Source of the DNA: Guptibacillus algicola
Lineage (GTDB): Bacteria > Bacillota > Bacilli > Bacillales > Guptibacillaceae
Assembly (NCBI RefSeq): GCF_020171805.1
Contig: NZ_JAIVAF010000003.1
Span: forward strand, 1,054,001 to 1,118,000
DNA length: 64,000 bases
Direction: 5' to 3'
Every line of letters starts with the position of its first letter. The first letter of the stretch is position 1. Below the pieces are notes generated by a model, which ran no database searches, was not told the DNA's origin, and was given only the letters and a program-made list of their open reading frames with translations. Positions 8,369 through 16,995 of this stretch are shown here, one piece after another. A program made the translations under genes and the position numbers.

Positions 8369-9190
8369 TTGAGACTTTACTTATCAGTAGACATGGAAGG
8401 AATTTCTGGCATTGTAGATGATACGTTTGTCGATTCGTCGAAACGAAACTATCATCGTGGCCAAGAGCTTATGACTCAAGAAACAAACTATGTGATCGAG
8501 TCTGCTCTAAGCAGCAGGGTTGAAGAAGTTACCGTCAATGACAGTCACTCTAAGATGAACAATCTGCTTGTGGAGAAGTTACACGAGGAAGCAAAGCTTA
8601 TTTCCGGAGATGTAAAACCGTTTTCGATGATGGAAGGATTGGACCATACATATGACGGGGCAGGATTCATAGGCTACCACGCGCGCGCATCTTTAAAAGG
8701 AATCATGTCTCATTCAATGATTCATGCAGTTAAGAACTTTTATGTTGATGACAAAGTCGTTGGTGAATTAGGTATGAATGCTTTTGTTGCTGGATATTAC
8801 GGAGTCCCGGTGCTATTTGTAGCTGGAGATGACAGAGCGACAGCAGAGGCAGAAGCACTTATTCCGAATATCACGACGGTAACCGTTAAGGAAACGATTT
8901 CTCGTTCGTCGGGACTCGTGCCATCGCCACACAAAACTGGGCAGCTTTTAAAAGAGCAAACTACTTTTGCGATTGAAAATCGACGCCGCGTCGATCCGTT
9001 AGTTCCTCCAGAGAAGCCTGTTTTACGAATTGAATTCACGAATTATGGGCAAGCAGAATGGGCAAGTATCATGCCTGGAGCAGAAATTGAAAATGATACG
9101 GTCGTGAAGTTTCAAGCAAAAGATATGCTAGAAGCCTATCAAGCTATGCTTGTTATGACAGAATTAGCATCAAGGACGACATTTGGTTAG
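8369..9190 (+). CDS. dppA: D-aminopeptidase DppA (M55)
   Basis: 273 residues, the usual length. Zn-dependent D-aminopeptidase acting on D-Ala-D-Ala or D-Ala-Gly-type peptides in the cytoplasm. The N-terminal SVDMEGISGI carries the metal-binding Asp/Glu, NDSHSKMNN a conserved histidine, and AGFIGYHAR and MSHSM further conserved residues. TTG 8369 has AAAGGAGAG upstream. First gene of the operon, followed by permease genes after 16 bp, as in B. subtilis dpp. Confidence 0.92.
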   Translation: MRLYLSVDMEGISGIVDDTFVDSSKRNYHRGQELMTQETNYVIESALSSRVEEVTVNDSHSKMNNLLVEKLHEEAKLISGDVKPFSMMEGLDHTYDGAGFIGYHARASLKGIMSHSMIHAVKNFYVDDKVVGELGMNAFVAGYYGVPVLFVAGDDRATAEAEALIPNITTVTVKETISRSSGLVPSPHKTGQLLKEQTTFAIENRRRVDPLVPPEKPVLRIEFTNYGQAEWASIMPGAEIENDTVVKFQAKDMLEAYQAMLVMTELASRTTFG

Positions 9191-9206
9191 AAAGTAGGGG
9201 TTATTA

Positions 9207-10136
9207 TTGGCGAAGTACGTTGCTAATCGATTGTTCGCCATGCTCATTACGCTTTGGATAATAGTGACGATCACATTTTTCTTAATGCATGCCATTCCTG
9301 GCTCACCATTTAACCAGGAGCGGAATACAAGCGAAGCTGTTCAACAAAATCTTGAGGCACACTATCATTTGAATGAACCTGTCTTCGTGCAATATTTTAT
9401 TTATTTAAAATCTCTTGCAACGCTAGATTTTGGTCCCTCTATTAAACAATCATCAACATCTGTTAATGAAATGATTGGAAGAGGTTTCCCTGTTTCAGCG
9501 GAGTTAGGTATGTTGTCATTAGCAATTGCGGTTATTTCTGGGGTTATTCTTGGAATTTTCGCTGCTCTTAAACATAATGGCACCATCGATTACATAGCAA
9601 TGACGTTTGCTGTGATAGGGATTTCAGTTCCAAACTTTATTATGGCTACATTGCTTATTCAACAGCTTGCTGTTACTTGGGAGATATTCCCTGTCGCGAC
9701 GTGGTCCTCACCAATGCACATGGTTCTGCCTGCAGTTGCCCTCGCTACTGGGCCAATGGCGATCATCGCGAGGTTGACTCGCTCAAGTATGATAGAGGTT
9801 TTGAATCAAGATTATATCCTAACAGCAAAAGCAAAAGGAATGTCTACTTACCAGATAGTAATGAAGCATGCGATGAGAAATGCACTTCTACCTGTCATTA
9901 CGATCCTTGGAACCCTCGTTGCAGGAGTATTGACCGGAAGTTTTGTTATCGAGAAAATCTTTGCAATTCCTGGAATGGGAAAATACTTTATTAATGGAAT
10001 AAACGATCGAGATTATCCAGTCATAATGGGGACAACCGTTTTTTATAGTGCATTCTTAATCATGATGCTATTTATTGTAGACATCGCATACGGCATTCTC
10101 GATCCTAGAATTAAGCTTCACAAGAGGGGGAATTAG
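9207..10136 (+). CDS. dppB: Dipeptide ABC transporter permease DppB
   Basis: 309 residues, DppB/OppB type integral membrane permease with an N-terminal helix (residues 9-30), a periplasmic-type loop, and five further helices. The binding-protein-dependent transport signature is visible as RLTRSSMIEVLNQDYILTAKAKG (split here by the coupling helix region). TTG start with a weak AGTAGGGG site, 16 bp after dppA. It pairs with DppC to form the channel. No ATP-binding subunit gene is present in the operon. Confidence 0.92.
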   Translation: MAKYVANRLFAMLITLWIIVTITFFLMHAIPGSPFNQERNTSEAVQQNLEAHYHLNEPVFVQYFIYLKSLATLDFGPSIKQSSTSVNEMIGRGFPVSAELGMLSLAIAVISGVILGIFAALKHNGTIDYIAMTFAVIGISVPNFIMATLLIQQLAVTWEIFPVATWSSPMHMVLPAVALATGPMAIIARLTRSSMIEVLNQDYILTAKAKGMSTYQIVMKHAMRNALLPVITILGTLVAGVLTGSFVIEKIFAIPGMGKYFINGINDRDYPVIMGTTVFYSAFLIMMLFIVDIAYGILDPRIKLHKRGN

Positions 10137-10138
10137 TC

Positions 10139-11089
10139 GTGTCGTTACCAGAGAAATCAAATCAAAAAACACCTTATACACCTGACGACTTGTTTGTCCC
10201 TCTTGAGACATCATCATATGACGCAGATCGTATCGCAAAACCTTCGATTTCCTATTGGAAAGATGCTTGGATGCGCTTAGCTCAGAATAAGCTCTCGATG
10301 GCAGGTTTAATTGTATTGATCTTACTAGTATTAATGGCCATTTTTGGTCCGATGATGTCACCATATTCTTATAGTCATCAAGTATTAACAAACGGCAACC
10401 AAGCTCCATCAGGCGAGCATTGGTTTGGTACTGACAACCTCGGAAGAGACATGTTCACAAGAACATGGAATGGCGCACGTATTTCACTCTTTGTAGGCTT
10501 TATGGCAGCCATCATCGACTTTATTATCGGGGTAGCGTATGGAGGTTTTTCAGGCTATAAAGGTGGACGAGTTGATAATTTCATGATGAGAATTATCGAA
10601 ATCCTTTACGGTCTTCCATATCTATTAATGGTCATTCTTTTGATGGTCGTTATGGGACCTGGACTATTCACGATCATCGTAGCCTTAACCGTTACAGGGT
10701 GGGTTGGAATGGCAAGGATTGTTCGGGGACAAGTTTTGCAATTGAAAAACTCAGAGCATGTTCTTGCTTCTAGAACGTTCGGTGCTAGTGCTGGTCGAGT
10801 TATTCGTAAGAACCTGCTTCCGAACACCATGGGACCAATCATTGTTCAAATGACGTTAACAGTTCCTACAGCTATATTTGCGGAAGCATTCCTAAGCTTC
10901 CTTGGACTTGGGGTTCAAGCTCCTATCGCAAGTTGGGGTGTTATGGCGAACGATGGGTTGTCTGTTATTTTATCCGGTCACTGGTGGAGGTTATTTTTTC
11001 CAGCATTCTTTATTTCATTAACAATGTTTGCTTTTAACGTGCTTGGAGATGGATTACAGGATGCTTTAGATCCGAAGTTACGAAGATAA
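10139..11089 (+). CDS. dppC: Dipeptide ABC transporter permease DppC
   Basis: 316 residues with the DppC/OppC plan: a cytoplasmic N-terminal tail of about 50 residues, a first helix (LSMAGLIVLILLVLMAIFG), an external loop with HWFGTDNLGRDMF, then the five-helix core with the GWVGMARIVRGQVLQ coupling motif. GTG 10139 begins two bases after the dppB stop (AAGAGGGGG site in the end of dppB). Partner of DppB. Confidence 0.92.
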   Translation: MSLPEKSNQKTPYTPDDLFVPLETSSYDADRIAKPSISYWKDAWMRLAQNKLSMAGLIVLILLVLMAIFGPMMSPYSYSHQVLTNGNQAPSGEHWFGTDNLGRDMFTRTWNGARISLFVGFMAAIIDFIIGVAYGGFSGYKGGRVDNFMMRIIEILYGLPYLLMVILLMVVMGPGLFTIIVALTVTGWVGMARIVRGQVLQLKNSEHVLASRTFGASAGRVIRKNLLPNTMGPIIVQMTLTVPTAIFAEAFLSFLGLGVQAPIASWGVMANDGLSVILSGHWWRLFFPAFFISLTMFAFNVLGDGLQDALDPKLRR

Positions 11090-11150
11090 GAGGATAGTAG
11101 AGCTCTCTTTTTGAGACACTTCTCTATAATACATTTTAGGGGGAATAGAT

Positions 11151-12782
11151 GTGAAGAAAATCGTTACGATGTTACTTTCGCTTCTACTGCTAATCGGAAT
11201 CGTTGGCTGTACAACTACTGAAAACAGTTCATCTAATTCAAATAGTGGTAGTGATGGCGATAGTCAACAACAAGGGACAAAAGTACTTAAGCTTAACAAT
11301 GGGAGCGAGCCAACATCATTTGATCCACCGATCGGGTTTGATAGCGTATCTTGGAATGCGCTGAATAACTTGATGGAAGGTATGACGAGACTTGATGAAA
11401 ATGATGAACCACAACCCGCTACGGCGAAGGAATGGGACGTATCAGAAGATGGTAAAACATATACCTTTCATATTAGAGAAGATGCTAATTGGTCTAACGG
11501 TGAACCTGTAACAGCGGAAGATTTCGAATTTGCTTGGAAGCGTCTTGCTAACCCAGATACTGCATCACCTGCAGCTTTTCTAGCGTACTTTATCGAAGGC
11601 GCAGAAGCGTATAACACAGGGGAAGGTACGGCTGAAGATATGATGGTCAAAGCTGTAGACGAAAAGACATTCGAAGTAAACCTTAGTAGTCCTGTAGGTT
11701 TCTTCCCTACACTAATTTCTAATCCAGCATTCTTCCCTGTGCATAAAGAAACAGTTGAGCAAAATCCAGAATGGCACACAGAAGCAGATAGCTATGTAAG
11801 TAATGGTCCGTTTAAGTTATCAAAATGGGCTCATGACACAGAATTTGTTTTTGAGAAAAACGAAGAATATTGGGACGCAAAAAGCGTAAACCTTGATGAA
11901 GTTCATTGGGCGATGGTCGATGATACGAACACAGAATATCAAATGTTCAAAACAGGAGATCTCCATACTTCTGACGTACCATCTGACTTGAGTGAGCAAT
12001 TATTCGATGAAGGAAAAGCGCAAGTAGAAGATCAATCTGGAACGTATTTCTATCGCTTTAATACAGAAATGGAACCATTCCAGAATGAAAATATTCGTAA
12101 AGCATTTGCGATGGCTGTAGATCAACAGCAAATTGTAGAGTTTGTTACGAAAGGGAAAGAGAAGCCAGCGAAAGGTTTTGTTGCTTATGGCTTTGAAGAT
12201 CCAGCAGGTGAAGACTTCAGAGATGTTGGTGGAGACCTAGTAACAACAGATGCATCAAAAGCAAAAGAGCTATTAGAAAAAGGAATGGAAGAAGAAGGGT
12301 ATGACACGCTACCTGCAGTAACACTAACGTATAATACGAGTGATTCCCATAAGAAGATCGCTGAAGCACTTCAACAAATGTACAAAGAGTCACTTGGAGT
12401 AGATGTAGAACTTGCAAACCAAGAATGGAACGTATTCTCAACTGAGCAGAAAGCATTAAAGCTACAGTTTTCTCGTAGTTCATTCCTTGCAGACTATGCT
12501 GATCCAATTAACTTCCTAGAAAGCTTCCAGACTGGACATTCGATGAATAGAACAGGCTGGAGCAATGAGAAGTTTGATAGCTTGATTGAACAAGCAAAGA
12601 ATGAAACAGATGAAGAGAAGCGATTCGAATTGATGCACGAAGCAGAATCTATTCTATTTGAAGAAATGCCAATTTTCCCAATTCATTACTATAACCATGT
12701 TTACTTACAGAGTGATGATGTAACAGGAATCGTTAGACACCCTGTAGGATACATGGAGCTTAAAACAGCTGATATTAAATAG
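11151..12782 (+). CDS. dppE: Peptide-binding lipoprotein DppE
   Basis: 543-residue SBP_bac_5 solute-binding lipoprotein that delivers peptides to DppBC. The signal peptide ends in a lipobox (IVGC, Cys at about 20), followed by a Ser/Asn/Gly-rich linker and the binding domain with the family block AKEWDVSEDGKTYTFHIR and WSNGEPVTAEDFEFAWKR. GTG 11151 has TTTAGGGGGAA upstream. The gene follows dppC directly; in B. subtilis dppD (ATPase) lies between these two and is absent here. Confidence 0.92.
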   Translation: MKKIVTMLLSLLLLIGIVGCTTTENSSSNSNSGSDGDSQQQGTKVLKLNNGSEPTSFDPPIGFDSVSWNALNNLMEGMTRLDENDEPQPATAKEWDVSEDGKTYTFHIREDANWSNGEPVTAEDFEFAWKRLANPDTASPAAFLAYFIEGAEAYNTGEGTAEDMMVKAVDEKTFEVNLSSPVGFFPTLISNPAFFPVHKETVEQNPEWHTEADSYVSNGPFKLSKWAHDTEFVFEKNEEYWDAKSVNLDEVHWAMVDDTNTEYQMFKTGDLHTSDVPSDLSEQLFDEGKAQVEDQSGTYFYRFNTEMEPFQNENIRKAFAMAVDQQQIVEFVTKGKEKPAKGFVAYGFEDPAGEDFRDVGGDLVTTDASKAKELLEKGMEEEGYDTLPAVTLTYNTSDSHKKIAEALQQMYKESLGVDVELANQEWNVFSTEQKALKLQFSRSSFLADYADPINFLESFQTGHSMNRTGWSNEKFDSLIEQAKNETDEEKRFELMHEAESILFEEMPIFPIHYYNHVYLQSDDVTGIVRHPVGYMELKTADIK

Positions 12783-12787
12783 TGAAT

Positions 12788-12819
12788 AGAGCCGGGTGCC
12801 CTTGCGCCCAGGCTCTTTC
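12788..12819 (+). terminator. Attenuating hairpin between dppE and ykfB
   Basis: AGAGCC/GGCTCT outer stem and GGGTGC/GCGCCC inner stem, followed by TTTCTTG. It could reduce ykf expression relative to dpp or stabilise the dppE message. Confidence 0.6.
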
Positions 12820-12863
12820 TTGTAATGGAAGGTCAAACTTATAACGTATTGGAGAGTTTATCA

Positions 12864-13964
12864 ATGAAAATCAATGATATTGAAACATTTATAGTTAATG
12901 CTCCATTAAAAAAGCCATTCAAAACTGCACTTCGTACTGTTACGAATGCCGAATCTGTTATTGTAAATATTACTGCAGGAGATCAAATCGGATGGGGGGA
13001 GGCACCTCCGACACTCGCAATCACAGGAGAAAGTATTGAAAGTGTAAAGGCAGCAATAACAAATGCCATCGCTCCTAAGTTAATCGGATTAGATTTATCA
13101 TCTTCGGGTTATATCTTTGATGTTCTTCATACCTCGTTAGTAGGGAATACAAGCGCAAAAGCTGCAGTGGATATGGCTATTTATGACCTTCTTGCAAAGA
13201 AGTCTGACATGCCATTATATCAATTCCTTGGAGGCTATCGTGATCAACTCGAAACAGATTATACAGTTAGCGTCAACTCCCCAGAAGAAATGGGTGATGA
13301 CGCTGTTCAATACATAGATGAAGGTTTCTCAATATTAAAAGTAAAAGTTGGAAAAGATACGATTCATCGAGATATCGAAAGAATAATAACTGTACAAAAT
13401 CGGACGAATAACAAAGCTATTATAAGACTGGATGCTAATCAGGGTTGGACGGCCAAAGAAGCGATTTATGCAATTAGAAAAATGGAAGAGGAAGGGCTTC
13501 AACTTGACCTCGTTGAACAACCTGTTCATGCAAGTGATATAGAGGGACTTAAAAGGGTTACGGATTCAGTAAGTACACCTATAATGGCAGACGAAAGCGT
13601 ATTTTCACCTCATGATGCGTTGAAAGTGATTATGTCGAGAGCAGCGGATTTAATAAATATCAAACTTATGAAAGCAGGAGGGATTCATCAAGCGTTAAAA
13701 ATAAACGCAATTGCAGAGAGTGCAGGTATTGAATGTATGGTCGGAAGCATGATCGAATCTAAAGTGGGAATAACCGCTGCGGCGCATTTTGCAGCAAGTC
13801 AAAGAAATATTACGCGATACGACTTTGATGCCCCTCTGATGTTTAAAGAAGAGAATGTTGAAGGTGGCGTCACATACAACAAAAGTATGATAACATTTAA
13901 CTCACAGAGAGGACTCGGTATACATTCTGTCAAACAAGGGGGATTGGAAATTGGAATTAACTAA
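12864..13964 (+). CDS. ykfB: L-Ala-D/L-Glu (dipeptide) epimerase YkfB
   Basis: 366-residue enolase-superfamily enzyme epimerising L-Ala-D-Glu from murein to L-Ala-L-Glu. Catalytic KVKVG (Lys pair near residue 160), metal ligands in RLDANQGW, LDLVEQP and MADES, and the second base in INIKLMKAGG. An N-terminal capping domain covers residues 1-120. ATG 12864 has TTGGAGAG at 12850-12856; an upstream extension to 12825 lies within the terminator region and has no site. It overlaps ykfC by 14 bases. Confidence 0.92.
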   Translation: MKINDIETFIVNAPLKKPFKTALRTVTNAESVIVNITAGDQIGWGEAPPTLAITGESIESVKAAITNAIAPKLIGLDLSSSGYIFDVLHTSLVGNTSAKAAVDMAIYDLLAKKSDMPLYQFLGGYRDQLETDYTVSVNSPEEMGDDAVQYIDEGFSILKVKVGKDTIHRDIERIITVQNRTNNKAIIRLDANQGWTAKEAIYAIRKMEEEGLQLDLVEQPVHASDIEGLKRVTDSVSTPIMADESVFSPHDALKVIMSRAADLINIKLMKAGGIHQALKINAIAESAGIECMVGSMIESKVGITAAAHFAASQRNITRYDFDAPLMFKEENVEGGVTYNKSMITFNSQRGLGIHSVKQGGLEIGIN

Positions 13965-14856
13965 AAAAACAATTTCTGTTACAGTAGCAACTTTGTGGTC
14001 TACTCCAGATAGCGCTCGTCCAATGGACGATAAAGCATTACATAATCCTGTAGACCTAGAGGGTTGGTTAGATGAGCTTCCATATTCACCAAGACTAGAA
14101 CTTTGTGACAATAACCTCGTTCAATCGCAGGTGTTATATGGTGAAGAAGTATTAATAGTAGAAGAAAAAGATAATTGGTCACATGTTATCGTTCCATCTC
14201 AGCCTTCTTCAAAGGATAGCAGAGGATATCCAGGATGGATTCCAACAAATCAATTATCCAATGAAGTTTATGGAGACAAAAACGCCACTGTAATTGTCAA
14301 TAAACACGGGGCGGTTTTAACTTCACCTAATATGAAAACCACACATCACCTTAGTTATCAAACACGCCTTCCACTTCTAGAAGAAACGGGGGACGATTTT
14401 CTTGTCTGGTCTCCTCATGGGGATAAAAAACTTAAAAAGAGAGATGGAGTAATCACTCCGAACGATGTTATCACTGGTAGTGGCGAAGACATTGTGAAAA
14501 ACGCTGAACAATTCATTGGTCTTCTTTATTTATGGGGAGGGATGTCATCTTACGGATATGATTGTTCTGGATTCAGCTATAATATGGCGCGTACGATCGG
14601 TTGTACCATTCCAAGGGATGCATCCGACCAGATGAAGTCAGGAAAGGTTATACAAAACAATGAATGGGAAAAAGGGGATTTATTATTCTTTGCCTATGAA
14701 CAAGGTAAAGGAAGCGTACATCACGTTGGCATCTATTATGGCGATGGAAAGATGATTCATTCTCCGAGTACTGGACGCTTTATTGAAGTCACTCCTCTTA
14801 AAGGAACATTGTATGAAGAGGAGCTCTGTGGTATCCGCAGATACTGGGAAAATTGA
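13951..14856 (+). CDS. ykfC: Gamma-D-glutamyl-L-amino acid endopeptidase YkfC (NlpC/P60)
   Basis: 301 residues with two N-terminal SH3-like domains (about 1-165) and a C-terminal NlpC/P60 cysteine peptidase: catalytic Cys in YGYDCSGFSYN (about residue 208) and His in VHHVGIYYGDGKMIHSP. It cleaves gamma-D-Glu to diamino acid bonds in murein peptides, giving the L-Ala-D-Glu that YkfB epimerises. No signal peptide, so it acts on imported peptides in the cytoplasm. TTG 13951 lies inside the end of ykfB with AAGGGGG upstream, indicating translational coupling. Confidence 0.9.
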   Translation: MELTKKTISVTVATLWSTPDSARPMDDKALHNPVDLEGWLDELPYSPRLELCDNNLVQSQVLYGEEVLIVEEKDNWSHVIVPSQPSSKDSRGYPGWIPTNQLSNEVYGDKNATVIVNKHGAVLTSPNMKTTHHLSYQTRLPLLEETGDDFLVWSPHGDKKLKKRDGVITPNDVITGSGEDIVKNAEQFIGLLYLWGGMSSYGYDCSGFSYNMARTIGCTIPRDASDQMKSGKVIQNNEWEKGDLLFFAYEQGKGSVHHVGIYYGDGKMIHSPSTGRFIEVTPLKGTLYEEELCGIRRYWEN

Positions 14857-15650
14857 TGTTGGATTTCAGTATGATCTCAAACAAAGTAAAAGACTGTTTT
14901 ATTGGTCTTGATGGGAATCATTCAATATTTGTTACCACACCTGACGGAGAAATAACATTACTATCAGATCAACCAGTTTCTTCAGCAAGTATCATCAAAA
15001 TTCCAATTATGATTGAAGTATTAAAACAAATAGATTCAGGAACGATTCATTTGGACGACAAGATAACGATTGAACCTCATAATATTGTCGATGGAGCAGG
15101 AGTCCTATCACATCTTTCAGATCAACATACTTGGACCGTTTCAGAATTAATCACATTGATGATTATAAGTTCTGACAATAGCGCAACGAACCAGCTGATC
15201 GATTTAGTAGGTATCTCATCTGTTAATTTCACGATGAGGAGCTTAGGGTGTTTTCATTCAACGTTGATGAGAAAAATGATGGATCATGATTCTGTTAAAT
15301 TAGGACGAGACAACTTGATGAGTGCATGCGATACAGTCACATTATTGAAAGAACTTTATAATGGCAATACCTTATCCATGCAATCTAAAGAATGGGCAAG
15401 ATCAGTGTTGTCCAATCAACAATTCCAAGATAAATTCCCATCAAAAATCAATCGTAAAGCAATCGGTCAGCTAGCTCATAAAACAGGCGAACTAGATGGG
15501 ATTGAACATGACGTTGGAATATTGGACACGCCACATGGACCAGTCCTATACGCTTTTCTTACTGCAGGATTAATTGAAAATCGATATGGAAGAGAAGCGA
15601 TCGCTAACGCAGGCAGATTACTATACGATTACTTTAACGAAAAAGTATAA
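14856..15650 (+). CDS. Class A beta-lactamase-fold serine hydrolase, no signal peptide
   Basis: 264 residues with all three active-site elements of the PBP/class A beta-lactamase fold: S-x-x-K as SIIK (about residue 44), SDN as SSDNSATN (about 107), and KTG as HKTGE (about 211). Family members are normally exported, yet this protein starts directly with MLDFSMISNKVKD and no hydrophobic leader. Its ATG overlaps the ykfC stop (TGATG), so it belongs to the muropeptide operon, where B. subtilis has the LD-carboxypeptidase ykfA. A cytoplasmic D-Ala-peptidase or esterase acting on imported muropeptides is a plausible inference; a true drug-resistance role is less likely. Confidence 0.8.
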   Translation: MLDFSMISNKVKDCFIGLDGNHSIFVTTPDGEITLLSDQPVSSASIIKIPIMIEVLKQIDSGTIHLDDKITIEPHNIVDGAGVLSHLSDQHTWTVSELITLMIISSDNSATNQLIDLVGISSVNFTMRSLGCFHSTLMRKMMDHDSVKLGRDNLMSACDTVTLLKELYNGNTLSMQSKEWARSVLSNQQFQDKFPSKINRKAIGQLAHKTGELDGIEHDVGILDTPHGPVLYAFLTAGLIENRYGREAIANAGRLLYDYFNEKV

Positions 15651-15663
15651 TAAACTAAACGAT

Positions 15664-15673
15664 AAACACCGTC
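15664..15673. terminator. Left half of a terminator split by the IS element
   Basis: AAACACCGTC at 15664-15673 is the exact complement of GACGGTGTTT at 16982-16991, which is followed by a T-run. Removing bases 15678-16977 and one copy of the GTT duplication restores a 9-10 bp stem with a five-base loop (GGTTT). It would have ended the dpp-ykf operon. Confidence 0.75.
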
Positions 15674-15713
15674 GGTTTGGTCTTACCCCTGTCAAGTAGA
15701 CAGTATAAAAAAA

Positions 15714-16562
15714 CTACGCTGCCAACGCGTGTCGATATTCAATCGGCGCGCGTTGTTTTAATTTCTTTTGAAACCGTCTGTAGTTATAGTGGTAGATGTA
15801 ATCTTCGATTGCTTGTCTGATCTCGTTTTCTGTTTTACACTGATTGATATACAATTTCTCTGTTTTGAGATGCGAAAAGAAGGACTCTATGCAGGCGTTA
15901 TCCAGGCAGTTTCCTTTGCGAGAGTGGCTGCCCTTAACGCCATATTCTTCTATTCGTGTGTTGTATGCCCTAGACGTATACTGAAAGCCTTGATCCGAAT
16001 GGAGAACGGCTTCAGTTACGTCTTTTTTCTTTGTCCATTGGGAAACAGTATCTATTACAAGCTCCAAACCGTTGCGTTTAGAAAGCTGCCAGCTTACGAT
16101 CTCATTGTTGAATAAATCCTGAATCACGGATAAGTAATAGAATCGTTTACCATCTGATACATAAGTAATGTCCGTCACCATTTTCTGATTCGTTCCCTTG
16201 GCTTTAAAGTTACGTTTTAGCCTATTCGGATAGACCACAGATGGCGTATATCCATGTCTTTTTCTCTTTTTACGAATCACCGATTGAATGCCCATCTCGC
16301 TCATCAATCGATACACTTTTTTGTGATTGATGTGGTAACCACTTTCTTTCAATAAACGTGTCATAGTAGGATAACCTGTTTCAGGATGAAGAAAATGAAT
16401 CCCCATCATATGCATTTGGATGTCATGATCTTGATTGGCCCTTTCTTCACGCCTTACTTTACTGGATCTCCATTTGTATAGCTTGATGGTTGTAGAGAAG
16501 CAATCTCTAACAACCAAGAGACAGGCGCTTTCTTCCTTAAGTCTTCCACGGTTTCATACTTT
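15714..16562 (-). pseudogene. IS3-family transposase orfB, frameshifted
   Basis: The catalytic rve domain is intact: DITYVSDG, VLHSDQGFQY and NACIESFFSHLKTE carry the DDE residues. The start region is broken. In the -1 frame expected after orfA the sequence reads KYETVEDLRKKAPVSWLLEI then ASLQPSSY and runs off into a stop, while the remaining protein continues in another frame as YKWRSSKVRREE. One missing base in the TATAC at 16476-16480 explains this (TATTAC expected). The element should therefore lack functional OrfAB transposase unless helped in trans. Confidence 0.8.
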
Positions 16563-16893
16563 ATTTTTTGCGTGATTTTCCCTCCTTTTCGAGATTTTGA
16601 TACTGCTTTTTTAAGTAATCCACCTGCGCTTTCAGGTAATCTCTTTCCTCTTCAATTGTTTTAAATTTTGTGCGTGGCCTACCTTGAATAGGGCTTTCCC
16701 CATTGCGACCTCGGGTATCAAACGGCTCACCGTTCTTCCACTTCCTCACCCATACTTTAAGTTGTGTATTATTCTTTATTCCCAATTCTTCCGATAGTGC
16801 TTTGTAACTTTTAGAACCGTTAATGTACTTCATCACGGCATTATGTTTAAACTCGTCTGTATACTGCTGAAACATTTGTCCTTTTTTAGCCAT
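16561..16893 (-). CDS. IS3-family OrfA (helix-turn-helix)
   Basis: 110 residues. N-terminal helix-turn-helix (YTDEFKHNAVMKYINGSKSY, then KALSEELGI), a middle Trp-rich KVWVRKWKNG, and a C-terminal leucine-zipper-like coiled coil (EEERDYLKAQVDYLKKQYQNL). ATG 16893 follows AGAGGGGA; the longer frame to 16932 lacks a site. It ends in AAAAAATAA (A6 at 16564-16569), the usual kind of -1 slippery site that makes the OrfAB fusion. Confidence 0.85.
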   Translation of the reverse strand: MAKKGQMFQQYTDEFKHNAVMKYINGSKSYKALSEELGIKNNTQLKVWVRKWKNGEPFDTRGRNGESPIQGRPRTKFKTIEEERDYLKAQVDYLKKQYQNLEKEGKSRKK

Positions 16894-16995
16894 AGAAAAA
16901 TCCCCTCTAAGTATCATTCTTTCCTCCACCATACCATGAAGGTTTTTTTGAATGTCTACTTAAAGGGGATAATATCAGTTTGACGGTGTTTTTTT

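Larger units (their letters stand above)
15675..16980 (-). mobile_element. IS3-family (IS150-like) insertion sequence, 1,300 bp
   Basis: The element spans 15678-16977 and begins TG and ends CA. Imperfect terminal repeats are visible: TGGTCTTACCCCTGTCAAGT on the left and, on the reverse of the right end, TGATATTATCCCCTTTAAGT, both continuing into TAGACA and an A-run. A 3-bp GTT target duplication flanks it (15675-15677, 16978-16980). It carries orfA and a frameshifted orfB on the minus strand. Target: the loop of a terminator. Confidence 0.85.
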
